Shown here: in pieces, positions 36,634 through 48,074 of the stretch | Position numbering within the stretch: position 1 is the stretch's first letter | Layout of the letters: the number at the start of each line of letters is the position of its first letter | Source: Mesorhizobium japonicum MAFF 303099 | GTDB taxonomy: Bacteria > Pseudomonadota > Alphaproteobacteria > Rhizobiales > Rhizobiaceae | Reading direction: 5' to 3' | DNA length: 64,000 bases | NCBI RefSeq assembly: GCF_000009625.1 | Contig: NC_002678.2 | Coordinates: 6,232,001 to 6,296,000, forward strand | Program-made: the position numbers and the translations under genes | The notes under the pieces: generated by a model | The model's database searches: none | Told to the model about the DNA's origin: nothing | The model's input: the letters and a program-made list of their open reading frames with translations, nothing else

Positions 36634-37695
36634 ATGACTCAAGCTCAGGAATTCGAGAAGGTTCTCTCGGCCAGCGACACCAGCGTTGCCGCGTTCGACG
36701 AACACAAATCGGCAGTCAGGCGCGTGCAGCACTTCCTGCATTCGACGCCGGCGGCAGTGCCGCTCATCGTGCTGGTCCTGTCGATCATCATCTTCGGCAT
36801 CACCATTGGCGGGCGCTTCTTCTCGTCCTACACGCTGACGCTGATCCTGCAACAGATAGCCATCGTCGGTATTCTGGGTGCTGCGCAGACACTGGTCATC
36901 CTGACCGCCGGCATCGACCTGTCGATCGGCGTCATCATGGTGATCTCAGCCGTGATCATGGGCAATTGCGCCGTCAGCTACGGCTTGCCGAGCGTGGTGG
37001 CCGTGGCGCTCGGGCTTGCCACGGGTGCCGCCTGCGGGCTGCTCAATGGGTTGCTGGTCGCCTACATGAAGCTGCCGCCTTTCATCGTGACGCTGGGCAC
37101 GTGGAACATCGTCATGGCCACGAACTTTATCTATTCGGCCAATGAAACGATCCGTGACACCGACGTCGACACCCAGGCGCCGCTGCTGCATCTGTTCGCC
37201 CTGAGCTTCAAGGTGGGTACCGCGGTGCTGACGCTCGGTGTCATCGCCATGGTCGCGCTGGTGTTGCTCCTCTGGTACGTCCTCAACCACACCGCCTGGG
37301 GCCGACATGTCTACGCCGTTGGCGACGACCAGGAGGCGGCCAAGCTGTCGGGCATCCAGACCAAGAAGGTGCTGGTGACGGTCTACACCCTTGCCGGGCT
37401 GATCGCCGCCTTCGCCGCCTGGGTCTCCATCGGCCGCAACGGTTCGATCTCACCGTCGGCGGCCGTCACCGACTACAATCTGCAAGCGATCACCGCGACG
37501 GTGATCGGTGGTATTTCCCTCTTCGGCGGGCGCGGCTCGATCCTGGGCACGCTGTTCGGCGCGATGATCGTCGGCGTCGTCTCCATGGGCCTCAACATGC
37601 TGGGCGCCGACCCGCAGTGGAAAGTGCTGCTCACCGGTGTGTTGATCATCGGCGCCGTGGCGGTCGACCAATGGATCAGAAAGGTTTCGGCATGA
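36634..37695 (+). CDS. frcC: Fructose ABC transporter permease (FrcC)
   Basis: The inner-membrane permease of 353 residues has a ~40-residue cytoplasmic N-terminus, about ten hydrophobic segments, and the CUT2 motif GIDLSIGVIMVISAVIMG plus GGISLFGGRGSILGT. It works with FrcB and FrcA. ACGGGGAGGAAAC lies just before the ATG at 36634. The stop overlaps the frcA start (ATGA), indicating coupling. Confidence 0.93.
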   Translation: MTQAQEFEKVLSASDTSVAAFDEHKSAVRRVQHFLHSTPAAVPLIVLVLSIIIFGITIGGRFFSSYTLTLILQQIAIVGILGAAQTLVILTAGIDLSIGVIMVISAVIMGNCAVSYGLPSVVAVALGLATGAACGLLNGLLVAYMKLPPFIVTLGTWNIVMATNFIYSANETIRDTDVDTQAPLLHLFALSFKVGTAVLTLGVIAMVALVLLLWYVLNHTAWGRHVYAVGDDQEAAKLSGIQTKKVLVTVYTLAGLIAAFAAWVSIGRNGSISPSAAVTDYNLQAITATVIGGISLFGGRGSILGTLFGAMIVGVVSMGLNMLGADPQWKVLLTGVLIIGAVAVDQWIRKVSA

Positions 37696-38474
37696 CCCAG
37701 GACCCCATTCTCACCGCGCGTGGCCTGGTCAAGCGCTATGGCCGCGTCACTGCCCTCGACAATGCCGACTTCGACCTCTATCCCGGCGAAATCCTCGCCG
37801 TCATCGGCGACAACGGCGCCGGCAAGTCGTCGCTCATCAAGGCGATTTCAGGCGCTGTCGTGCCCGACGAAGGCGAAATCCAGCTTGAAGGCAAAACCGT
37901 TGCCTTCAAGTCGCCGATGGAGGCCCGCGAAGCCGGTATCGAGACCGTCTACCAGAACCTCGCTCTGTCGCCGGCTCTGTCGATCGCCGACAACATGTTC
38001 CTCGGCCGCGAGATCCGCAAACCCGGCTTCCTCGGGCAATGGCTGCGTATGCTCGACCGTCCGGCGATGGAAAAGCGCGCCCGCGACAAGCTCACCGAAC
38101 TCGGCCTGATGACCATCCAGAACATCGGCCAGGCGGTGGAAACGCTCTCGGGCGGCCAGCGCCAGGGTGTCGCGGTGGCGCGCGCCGCTGCCTTCGGCAG
38201 CCGCGTGGTGATCATGGACGAGCCGACGGCGGCCCTTGGCGTCAAGGAGAGCCGCCGTGTGCTCGAACTGATCCTCGACGTGAAAAAACGCGGCCTGCCG
38301 ATCGTGCTGATCTCGCACAACATGCCGCATGTCTTCGAGGTGGCCGACCGCGTCCACATTCATCGCCTCGGCCGTCGCCTCGCCGTCATCGATCCCAAGC
38401 AATATACGATGTCCGACGCCGTCGCCTTCATGACCGGCGCCAAGGCGCCTCCAGAGGCTGCGCTCGCCGCCTGA
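37692..38474 (+). CDS. frcA: Fructose ABC transporter ATP-binding protein (FrcA)
   Basis: A 260-residue ABC ATPase with Walker A GDNGAGKSS at 39-47, Q-loop VYQNLAL, signature LSGGQRQGVAVARA and Walker B VVIMDEPTAALG. It has a single ABC domain, unlike the tandem RbsA type, as known for FrcA. The ATG at 37692 overlaps the frcC stop by four bases. No kinase gene follows (S. meliloti has frcK there); instead a fructokinase is in the divergent operon. Confidence 0.92.
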   Translation: MTQDPILTARGLVKRYGRVTALDNADFDLYPGEILAVIGDNGAGKSSLIKAISGAVVPDEGEIQLEGKTVAFKSPMEAREAGIETVYQNLALSPALSIADNMFLGREIRKPGFLGQWLRMLDRPAMEKRARDKLTELGLMTIQNIGQAVETLSGGQRQGVAVARAAAFGSRVVIMDEPTAALGVKESRRVLELILDVKKRGLPIVLISHNMPHVFEVADRVHIHRLGRRLAVIDPKQYTMSDAVAFMTGAKAPPEAALAA

Positions 38475-38522
38475 TTGTCAAATTGCCGCAGGGTAAGCTC
38501 GCGGGCGTTTCATCTAAATCGA

Positions 38523-38550
38523 TTGAATATATGTTGCGATGCGGTAACAT
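38523..38550 (+). promoter_or_regulatory. Possible sigma70-type promoter before glgP
   Basis: TTGAAT, a 16-base spacer and TAACAT lie about 57 bases before the glgP start. The match is moderate; the position between two transcription units is the main support. Confidence 0.25.
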
Positions 38551-38606
38551 GGGCTGGGATGAATGGTGAAAGCCGGTATGATCGTGGCAACCGCACGAGA
38601 GGCAGC

Positions 38607-41075
38607 ATGACGCGAGCGATGACATCCGAAACCCTTCCGCCCCTGCTCGAAAATCCTGATCCGAAGACGCTCGCAAGGGAAGTCTTGGTGGTCCTCAAAT
38701 ACCGGGTCGGCAAGGACACCACCGTTGCGACCCAGTACGACTGGCTGACGGCCTCGATCAAGGTCGTGCGTGACCGCATCGTCGATCGCTGGATGCAGGC
38801 AACCAAAGAGGCTTATGATCAGCAGGAAAAGCGCGTCTACTATCTGTCGCTGGAGTTCCTCATCGGCCGCCTGATGCGCGACGCCTTCTCCAATCTTGGC
38901 CTGATGGACAATATGCGCGAGGCGCTGTCGTCGCTCGGCGTCGACCTCGATCTCATCGCGGCGCTGGAACCCGACGCCGCGCTTGGCAATGGCGGCCTTG
39001 GCCGGCTTGCCGCCTGCTTCATGGAAAGCATGGCGACCGTCGACATCCCCGCGCATGGCTATGGCATCCGCTACGCTAACGGCATGTTCCGCCAGGAAAT
39101 CCACGACGGCTGGCAGGTCGAACTGCCCGAGACCTGGCTCGATCACGGCAACCCCTGGGAGTTTGAACGGCGCGAACGCTCCTTCGAAGTCGGCTTCGGC
39201 GGTTCGGTGGAGTCCATCACGTCAAAGGACGGCCGGCTCGAGCGCCACGTCTGGAAGCCGACCGAACACGTCCTGGCTGTCGCCTACGACACGCCTGTCG
39301 TCGGCTGGCGGGGCAACCGCGTCAACACGCTGCGGCTGTGGTCGGGCATGCCGGTCGACCCGATCCTGCTCGACAAGTTCAATGCCGGCGACCACATCGG
39401 CGCGCTCGCCGAAAGCAACAAGGCGGACGCGCTGTCACGCGTGCTTTACCCCGCCGATTCCCACATGGCCGGGCAGGAACTCAGGCTGCGACAGGAATAT
39501 TTCTTCTCAACCGCCTCGCTGCAGGACATCGTGCAGCGCCATCTCAGCCAGTATGGCGACCTGAAGTCGCTGCCCGACAAGGCGGCGATCCACTTGAACG
39601 ACACCCACCCGGCGATCGCCGTGCCGGAGCTGATGCGGCTGTTGATGGATGTCCACGGCATGGACTTCGACCTCGCCTGGGACATCACCAAGCGCACCTT
39701 CGGCTACACCAACCACACGCTTCTTCCCGAAGCGCTGGAAAGCTGGCCGGTGCCGCTGTTCGAGCGGCTTTTGCCGCGCCATATGCAGATCGTCTACGCC
39801 ATCAACGCGCAGGTGCTTCTGGAGGCACGCGCCACCGACCAGTTCTCGGGCGAGCAGATCAGCCATATTTCGCTGATCCAGGAAAATGGCGACCGCCGCG
39901 TGCGCATGGGCAATCTGGCCTTTGTCGGCTCGCACTCGATCAATGGTGTGTCGGCGCTGCATACCGAGCTGATGAAGGAAACGGTGTTCGCCGACCTGCA
40001 CAAGCTCTATCCCGATCGCATCAACAACAAGACCAACGGCATCACGCCGCGGCGCTGGCTGATCCAGTGCAACCCCGGCCTGACCTCGCTCGCCCGCGAG
40101 GCGATCGGTGACCGTTTTCTCGATGACATCGACGCCATCAAAGGGCTCGACAGCTTTGCCGACGACAGCGCGTTCCGGGAGAAGTTCGCGGGCGTCAAGC
40201 GCCAGAACAAGGCGCGGCTGGCCAATCTCGTCGCCGACCGGCTTGGCATCAAGGTCGACCCGTCGGCGCTGTTCGACATCCAGGTCAAGCGCATCCACGA
40301 ATACAAGCGCCAGCTTCTGAACATCCTCGAGGCGATCGCGCTCTACGACCAGATCCGCTCGCATCCCGAGCGCGACTGGATGCCGCGCGTGAAATTCTTT
40401 GGCGGCAAGGCGGCGCCCAGCTACCACAACGCCAAGCTGATCATCAAACTCGCCAATGATGTCGCCAGGGTCATCAACCGTGACCCGGCGGTGCGCGGCT
40501 TGCTGAAGGTGGTGTTCGTGCCGAACTACAATGTCAGCCTGGCTGAGGTCATGATGCCGGCCGCCGACCTGTCGGAGCAGATATCGACCGCCGGCATGGA
40601 AGCGTCGGGCACCGGCAACATGAAGTTCGCGCTCAACGGCGCGCTGACCATCGGCACGCTCGACGGCGCCAATGTCGAGATCAAGGAGTGCGTCGGCGAC
40701 GACAACATCTTCATCTTCGGCCTGACCACGGCCGAGGTCGCCGAACGGCGCAACAATGGCTACAACCCGCGCGCCGTGATCGAGGGCTCGCCCGAACTGT
40801 CGCAGGCGGTCGCGGCCGTTTCCTCGGGCGTCTTTTCGCCAGACGACCCGGACCGTTACCGCGACCTCATCAACGGCCTCTACGACAGCGACTGGTTCAT
40901 GGTCGCCGCTGATTTCGATGACTACTCCGCCGCCCAGCGTGATGTCGACGCTGTCTGGCGCAACAGCCCGGACTGGTATGCCAGGGCAATCCGCAATGTC
41001 GCGCGCGTCGGCTGGTTCTCGTCCGATCGCACCATCCGCCAATACGCGAAAGAAATCTGGAACGTGCCTGCCTGA
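38607..41075 (+). CDS. glgP: Glycogen phosphorylase
   Basis: Releases glucose-1-phosphate from glycogen ends. The 822-residue protein matches the usual ~815. The PLP lysine falls in SGTGNMKFALNG at about residue 673, and LGNGGLGRLAACFM, INNKTNGITPRRW and VKRIHEYKRQLLN are classic motifs. The ATG at 38607 is preferred because GAGAGG lies 4 bases upstream and upstream codons in the same frame look non-coding. It heads a co-directional glycogen cluster; glgB follows after about 106 bases. Confidence 0.95.
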   Translation: MTRAMTSETLPPLLENPDPKTLAREVLVVLKYRVGKDTTVATQYDWLTASIKVVRDRIVDRWMQATKEAYDQQEKRVYYLSLEFLIGRLMRDAFSNLGLMDNMREALSSLGVDLDLIAALEPDAALGNGGLGRLAACFMESMATVDIPAHGYGIRYANGMFRQEIHDGWQVELPETWLDHGNPWEFERRERSFEVGFGGSVESITSKDGRLERHVWKPTEHVLAVAYDTPVVGWRGNRVNTLRLWSGMPVDPILLDKFNAGDHIGALAESNKADALSRVLYPADSHMAGQELRLRQEYFFSTASLQDIVQRHLSQYGDLKSLPDKAAIHLNDTHPAIAVPELMRLLMDVHGMDFDLAWDITKRTFGYTNHTLLPEALESWPVPLFERLLPRHMQIVYAINAQVLLEARATDQFSGEQISHISLIQENGDRRVRMGNLAFVGSHSINGVSALHTELMKETVFADLHKLYPDRINNKTNGITPRRWLIQCNPGLTSLAREAIGDRFLDDIDAIKGLDSFADDSAFREKFAGVKRQNKARLANLVADRLGIKVDPSALFDIQVKRIHEYKRQLLNILEAIALYDQIRSHPERDWMPRVKFFGGKAAPSYHNAKLIIKLANDVARVINRDPAVRGLLKVVFVPNYNVSLAEVMMPAADLSEQISTAGMEASGTGNMKFALNGALTIGTLDGANVEIKECVGDDNIFIFGLTTAEVAERRNNGYNPRAVIEGSPELSQAVAAVSSGVFSPDDPDRYRDLINGLYDSDWFMVAADFDDYSAAQRDVDAVWRNSPDWYARAIRNVARVGWFSSDRTIRQYAKEIWNVPA

Positions 41076-41181
41076 TGTGATTGCATGAGGCCACGAACAA
41101 TGTGGTCCCGGTGACGTGGGTTGAATGCCAACGCGCATCACCTGAAATAGACACCTGGTGCCCTGGGAGGGACACTGCCTG

Positions 41182-43395
41182 ATGAGGAAGCCGCGCGTGA
41201 CCGCTGCGACAAGCGGGCCGGACGGACTGGCGCCAGCCAGCGATGTTGCGGCGATTGTCGCCGGTACGCACGGAGATCCGTTCGCGGTCCTCGGTGTCCA
41301 TGAGGTCGGCAAAGGCCTGTTTGCCCGTTGTTTCGTTCCGCATGCCGAGACTGTCACTGCCTATACGCTGACGGGCATCGAGGCCGGTGCGTTGTCCAGG
41401 CGAGACGATGCTGGCTTCTTCGAAGGCAAGCTGTCGATCAAGAAGCGGCAGCCGCTGCGCTATCACGCGCACAATGCCGGCGGCGACTGGTGGCTGACCG
41501 ATCCTTATTCGTTCGGCCCGGTGCTCGGGCCGATGGACGATTACTATATCGCCGAAGGTTCGCATCTCAGGCTGTTCGACAAGCTTGGCGCGCATGTCAT
41601 CGAGCACGAAGGCGCCACCGGCGTGCATTTCGCCGTCTGGGCTCCCAACGCAAAACGCGTCTCGGTGGTTGGCGATTTCAACGACTGGGATGGCCGCCGC
41701 CACACGATGCGCGATCGCCGCGACACCGGCATCTGGGAGGTGTTCATCCCCGACATCGGTGCCGGGCGACCCTACAAATACGAGATCATCGGACCCGATG
41801 GCGTCAGGCTGCCGCTGAAGGCCGATCCGTTTGCGTTCAAATCCGAATTGCGTCCTGCCACGGCTTCAGTGGTCGCCGTGCCGCCGGCGCATGACTGGGG
41901 CGACGAGGCGCATCGCAACTACTGGCGCAATGCCGATCCCCGGCGCGAAGCCGTCTCGATCTACGAAGTCCATGCCGGGTCATGGCAACTTCACGACGAC
42001 GGCACGTTCCTGTCATGGGACGAGCTGGCCGACCGGCTGATCCCCTATGTCGTCGAGACCGGCTTCACCCACATCGAGTTCATGCCGATCTCCGAGCATC
42101 CCTATGATCCGTCCTGGGGCTATCAGACCACCGGCCTCTATGCGCCGTCGGCCCGCTTCGGCGATCCTGACGGCTTTGCCCGTTTCGTTGATGGCGCGCA
42201 CCGCGCCGGCGTCGGCGTCATCCTCGATTGGGTGCCGGCGCATTTCCCGGTCGATGCGCACGGCCTGGCCCATTTCGACGGCACCGCGCTCTACGAACAT
42301 GCCGATCCGCGCAAGGGTTTTCACCCCGACTGGAACACCGCGATCTACAATTTCGGGCGCCGCGAGGTGGTCTCGTTCCTGGTCAACAATGCGCTGTTCT
42401 GGGCCGAAAAATATCATGTCGACGGTTTGCGCGTCGATGCGGTCGCCTCGATGCTCTACCTCGACTATTCGCGCAAGGCCGGCGAGTGGATCCCCAACGA
42501 GAAGGGCGGCCGCGAGAACCTCGAGGCGGTCTCTTTCCTGCAGAAGATGAACAAGGAGGTCTACGGCCACCATCCAGGCGTCATGACCATCGCCGAGGAA
42601 TCGACCTCCTGGCCGAAGGTTTCGGCGCCGGTGCACGAAGGCGGGCTGGGCTTCGGCTTCAAGTGGAACATGGGCTTCATGCATGACACGCTGGAGTATT
42701 TCTCCAAGGAGCCGATTTTCCGCAAGCACCACCACAACGACCTGACCTTCGGCCTGACCTACGCCTTCTCGGAGAATTTCGTGCTGCCGCTCTCGCATGA
42801 CGAGGTCGTGCACGGCAAAGGCACGCTGCTGAGCAAGATGGCCGGCGACGACTGGCAGAAATTCGCAACCTTGCGCGCCTATTACGGCTTCATGTGGGGC
42901 TATCCCGGCAAGAAGCTCTTGTTCATGGGACAGGAATTCGCGCAGCGCCGTGAATGGAGCGAGGCGCGTGCTCTTGACTGGAACCTGCTCGATTTCCGCC
43001 CGCATCGCGGCGTCTGGCAGACGGTGCGCGATCTCAACTATCTCTACCGCTCGCGCCCGGCGCTGCACGGCCGCGACTGCGAGCCGGAAGGATTTTCCTG
43101 GCTGATCGTCGATGACAGCCAGAATTCAGTTTTCGCCTGGGTGCGCAACGCGCCGGGCGGCAGCCCGGTGGCCGTTATCTCCAACTTCACGCCGGTGCCA
43201 CGCGACAATTATCGCGTGCCGCTGCCGAAGGCTGGCAAGTGGCGCGAGATCATCAACACCGACGCATCCGAATATGGCGGCTCCGGCATGGGCAATGGCG
43301 GCATGGTCGAGGCAAGGGCGGAAGGCAAGAACATCTCTGCAACGATGCTTCTGCCGCCGCTGTCGACAATCATGCTCGAACTCGTTGCCGACTGA
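41182..43395 (+). CDS. glgB: 1,4-alpha-glucan branching enzyme
   Basis: Introduces alpha-1,6 branches into glycogen. It has 737 residues: an N-terminal CBM48-like region (GVHFAVWAPNAKRVSVVGDFN) and a GH13 barrel with GLRVDAVASMLY (nucleophile near residue 419), TIAEESTSWP and PLSHDEVVHGKG. A GGGAGGGAC ribosome-binding region lies about 10 bases before the ATG at 41182, favouring it over the GTG/ATG-equivalent at 41158. It lies 53 bases before glgC. Confidence 0.95.
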   Translation: MRKPRVTAATSGPDGLAPASDVAAIVAGTHGDPFAVLGVHEVGKGLFARCFVPHAETVTAYTLTGIEAGALSRRDDAGFFEGKLSIKKRQPLRYHAHNAGGDWWLTDPYSFGPVLGPMDDYYIAEGSHLRLFDKLGAHVIEHEGATGVHFAVWAPNAKRVSVVGDFNDWDGRRHTMRDRRDTGIWEVFIPDIGAGRPYKYEIIGPDGVRLPLKADPFAFKSELRPATASVVAVPPAHDWGDEAHRNYWRNADPRREAVSIYEVHAGSWQLHDDGTFLSWDELADRLIPYVVETGFTHIEFMPISEHPYDPSWGYQTTGLYAPSARFGDPDGFARFVDGAHRAGVGVILDWVPAHFPVDAHGLAHFDGTALYEHADPRKGFHPDWNTAIYNFGRREVVSFLVNNALFWAEKYHVDGLRVDAVASMLYLDYSRKAGEWIPNEKGGRENLEAVSFLQKMNKEVYGHHPGVMTIAEESTSWPKVSAPVHEGGLGFGFKWNMGFMHDTLEYFSKEPIFRKHHHNDLTFGLTYAFSENFVLPLSHDEVVHGKGTLLSKMAGDDWQKFATLRAYYGFMWGYPGKKLLFMGQEFAQRREWSEARALDWNLLDFRPHRGVWQTVRDLNYLYRSRPALHGRDCEPEGFSWLIVDDSQNSVFAWVRNAPGGSPVAVISNFTPVPRDNYRVPLPKAGKWREIINTDASEYGGSGMGNGGMVEARAEGKNISATMLLPPLSTIMLELVAD

Positions 43396-43448
43396 GCCCG
43401 TCAAGGCCGAACAGCAGGGCGAGACTTGAGTAACTTGGGAGGGTAGAA

Positions 43449-44714
43449 ATGGCAGACTTGAAACGGACCCAGCCGCTGGCGCGCGATGCCATGGCCTATG
43501 TACTGGCCGGCGGCCGCGGCAGCCGCCTCAAGGAACTGACCGACCGTCGCGCCAAGCCGGCGGTCTATTTCGGCGGCAAGACGCGCATCATCGACTTCGC
43601 GCTCTCCAATGCGCTCAACTCCGGCATTCGCCGCCTCGGCGTCGCCACGCAGTACAAGGCGCATTCGCTGATCCGCCACCTGCAGCGCGGCTGGAACTTC
43701 CTGCGGCCCGAACGAAACGAAAGCTTCGACATCCTGCCGGCCAGCCAGCGCGTCTCTGAAACGCAATGGTATGAAGGCACTGCCGACGCCGTCTACCAGA
43801 ACATCGACATCATCGAGGCCTACGGCCCCGAATACATGGTCATCCTCGCCGGCGACCACATCTACAAGATGGACTACGAGATGATGCTGCGTCAGCATGT
43901 CGACGCCAATGCCGACGTGACCGTCGGCTGCCTCGAAGTGCCGCGCATGGAAGCGACAGGCTTCGGCGTCATGCATGTCGATGCCAAGGACAACATCATC
44001 GCCTTCGTCGAAAAGCCCGCCGATCCGCCGGGCATTCCGGGCAATCCGGACTTCGCCCTGGCGTCGATGGGCATCTACGTCTTCAAGACCAAGTTCCTGA
44101 TGGAGCAGTTGCGCCGCGACGCCGCCGAGCCGGGCTCAAGCCGCGATTTCGGCAAGGACATCATCCCCTACATCGTCCAGCACGGTAAGGCGATTGCGCA
44201 CCGTTTCACCAAATCCTGCGTGCGCTCGACCGCCGAGAACGAAGCCTACTGGCGCGATGTCGGAACGGTCGACGCCTATTGGGAAGCCAATATCGACCTG
44301 ACTGATATCACGCCCGAGCTCGACCTCTACGACCGCGACTGGCCGATCTGGACCTATGCCGAGTTGAAGCCGCCGGCAAAATTCGTCCATGACGAGGATG
44401 GCCGGCGCGGCTCGGCCGTTTCCTCGCTGGTCTCAGGGGATTGCATCGTCTCGGGCGCGACACTGAAGAAGAGCCTGATCTTCACTGGCGCGCGCATCAA
44501 TTCCTATTCGACGCTGGAAGAGGTGGTCATGCTGCCCGACGTTCATGTCGGCCGGAACGCAAAGTTGAAGCGCGTCGTCATCGACCATGGTGTTAGGATA
44601 CCGGAGGGGCTGGTGGTCGGCGAGGATCCCGCGCTCGACGCAAAGCGCTTCCGCGTTTCGGAGAAGGGCATCTGCCTGATCACACAGGACATGATCAACA
44701 AACTCGGGCTCTAG
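43449..44714 (+). CDS. glgC: Glucose-1-phosphate adenylyltransferase
   Basis: Makes ADP-glucose, the donor for glycogen synthesis, and is the usual control point. The 421-residue protein has the [23 protein letters not shown] pyrophosphorylase signature near residues 17-39 (shortened here), [11 protein letters not shown], and [18 protein letters not shown] lies nine bases before the ATG. The C-terminal left-handed beta-helix segment is intact. The stop overlaps the start of an intergenic repeat. Confidence 0.95.
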   Translation: MADLKRTQPLARDAMAYVLAGGRGSRLKELTDRRAKPAVYFGGKTRIIDFALSNALNSGIRRLGVATQYKAHSLIRHLQRGWNFLRPERNESFDILPASQRVSETQWYEGTADAVYQNIDIIEAYGPEYMVILAGDHIYKMDYEMMLRQHVDANADVTVGCLEVPRMEATGFGVMHVDAKDNIIAFVEKPADPPGIPGNPDFALASMGIYVFKTKFLMEQLRRDAAEPGSSRDFGKDIIPYIVQHGKAIAHRFTKSCVRSTAENEAYWRDVGTVDAYWEANIDLTDITPELDLYDRDWPIWTYAELKPPAKFVHDEDGRRGSAVSSLVSGDCIVSGATLKKSLIFTGARINSYSTLEEVVMLPDVHVGRNAKLKRVVIDHGVRIPEGLVVGEDPALDAKRFRVSEKGICLITQDMINKLGL

Positions 44715-44766
44715 AGCAATTCCGGGAAAAGTGCGAAACGGTTTTCAGTCCGGGAATTGCCTGGAA
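44713..44766. repeat. Palindromic intergenic repeat, copy B
   Basis: AGAGCAATTCCGGGAAAAGT followed by GCGAAACGG and an inverted CCGGGAATTGC. It matches the right arm of the element at 24132-24206 (on the opposite strand) and begins at the last bases of glgC. Its hairpin could reduce readthrough into glgA. Confidence 0.65.
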
Positions 44767-44797
44767 ACAAAGAACTGGACAGGATCGGGGTAGACGC

Positions 44798-46243
44798 ATG
44801 CAGGTTCTGTCGGTCACGCCCGAGATCTTCCCGCTGATCAAGACCGGCGGGCTTGCCGACGTGACCGGTGCGCTGCCCGTCGCGCTGGCAGCCAAGGGCG
44901 TGACCATGCGCACGCTCATTCCAGGCTTTCCCGCGGTGATGGAAGGCTTCAAGAAAAGGAAGGCTGTTTACCAATACCCGCTGCTCCAGGGTGGCAAGGC
45001 TTCGATCCATGCTGTCCAGATCGCAGGGCTCGATCTTTTCGTGCTCGACGCGCCGCATCTCTTCGACCGTCCCGGCGGTCCCTACGGCAATGCTTCGGGC
45101 GCCGACTGGCCGGACAATTGGCGGCGTTTTGCGGCACTGAGCCAGGCCGGCGCCGATATCGCCGGCGGCGCCATCTCGGGCTACTTGCCCGAGATCGTCC
45201 ATGCCCATGACTGGCAGTCGGCGATGACGCTGGCCTATATGCGCTACGGCAAGGCGGTCGGCACGCCGTCGATGATGACGGTCCACAATCTCGCCTTCCA
45301 GGGCCAGTTCGGCGCAGGCATCTTCGGCGAGCTCGGCCTGCCGGCGGTGGCGATGGCGCTTGACGGTGTCGAATATTATGGCGGAGTCGGCTTCCTCAAG
45401 GCCGGCCTGCAGGCCGCCTGGGCGATCACCACGGTCAGCCCGACCTATGCGCAGGAAATCCGCTCGCCGGAATTCGGCATGGGCCTCGACGGCCTGATCA
45501 ACATGCGCTCCAGCGATCTCTACGGCATCGTCAACGGCATCGACACCGCCATCTGGGATCCGGAGACGGACAAGCATCTGGTATCGAACTATACGGCCAC
45601 CACGCTCAAGGCGCGGGCGCCGAACAGGGCGGCCGTGGAGGAACGCTTCGGCCTCGACCGCGACGACAGCCCGATTGTCTGCGTCATCAGCCGGCTGACC
45701 TGGCAGAAGGGCATGGACATATTGGCGACGGTGATCGACGGCATCGTCGCGACCGGCGCGCGGCTGGCCATATTGGGCTCGGGCGACGCCGGCCTCGAAG
45801 GCGCGCTGCTTGCCGCAGCCGCACGCCACCGTGGCCGCATCGGCGTGGTCATCGGCTATGACGAAGGGTTGTCGCACACCATGCAGGGCGGCTGCGACGC
45901 CATCATCATCCCGTCGCGCTTCGAACCCTGCGGATTGACGCAGCTCTACGGCCTCCGCTACGGCTGCGTGCCGGTGGTCGCCCGGACCGGCGGCCTAGCC
46001 GACACCATCATCGACGCCAACGAAGCGGCGATGGCGGCCGGCGTGGCCACAGGGCTCCAGTTCGCTCCCAACAATGGCGGCGCGATGCTGCACGCCATCC
46101 GCCGCCTGGTCGATGCCTACGCCGACCCCGCGGCCTTCGAGACCATCCAGCGCCAGGGCATGAAGGCCGATGTGTCATGGGACAAGAGCGCGGAAAAATA
46201 TCTTGAACTCTATCGCCTGCTGCTTTCGAAAAGGGTTGCCTGA
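44798..46243 (+). CDS. glgA: Glycogen synthase (ADP-glucose)
   Basis: Extends glycogen with ADP-glucose. The 481-residue GT5 protein has the N-terminal KTGGLADV at residues 15-22, HAHDWQSAM, and the C-terminal [17 protein letters not shown] block holding the catalytic glutamate. AGGATCGGGG lies upstream of the ATG. The glgA stop is 3 bases before the pgm start. Confidence 0.96.
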   Translation: MQVLSVTPEIFPLIKTGGLADVTGALPVALAAKGVTMRTLIPGFPAVMEGFKKRKAVYQYPLLQGGKASIHAVQIAGLDLFVLDAPHLFDRPGGPYGNASGADWPDNWRRFAALSQAGADIAGGAISGYLPEIVHAHDWQSAMTLAYMRYGKAVGTPSMMTVHNLAFQGQFGAGIFGELGLPAVAMALDGVEYYGGVGFLKAGLQAAWAITTVSPTYAQEIRSPEFGMGLDGLINMRSSDLYGIVNGIDTAIWDPETDKHLVSNYTATTLKARAPNRAAVEERFGLDRDDSPIVCVISRLTWQKGMDILATVIDGIVATGARLAILGSGDAGLEGALLAAAARHRGRIGVVIGYDEGLSHTMQGGCDAIIIPSRFEPCGLTQLYGLRYGCVPVVARTGGLADTIIDANEAAMAAGVATGLQFAPNNGGAMLHAIRRLVDAYADPAAFETIQRQGMKADVSWDKSAEKYLELYRLLLSKRVA

Positions 46244-47875
<1,632 letters not shown>

Positions 47876-47895
47876 GGGTGGTAGTGAGGGCTTTT

Positions 47896-48063
47896 CCTTC
47901 TCCCCTTGTGGGAGAAGGTGGCCGAGCGAAGCTCGGTCGGATGAGGGGTGCTCCAGCTTGGCGTAAACCAACGCCCAGACCACCGGCGCCTCATTCCTTC
48001 CAACACCCCTCATCCGTCTCGGCGCTACGCGCCGATCCACCTTCTCCCACAAGGGGAGAAGGG
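47896..48063. repeat. RIME-like inverted repeat element
   Basis: Two inverted arms of about 55 bases: CCTTCTCCCCTTGTGGGAGA to GGATGAGGGGTG (47896-47950) and CACCCCTCATCC to CACAAGGGGAGAAGG (48004-48063). Each arm contains smaller hairpins (CGAGCGAAGCTCG; CGGCGCTACGCGCCG). This resembles the rhizobial RIME elements. The right arm supplies GAAGGGAAGG next to the glgX start at 48075, so the element lies in the glgX leader. Confidence 0.75.
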
Positions 48064-48074
48064 AAGGCGCTGAC

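Noticed and set aside
39507..41357. 616-codon minus-strand frame opposite glgP
   Set aside because: Antisense of a fully recognisable glycogen phosphorylase.
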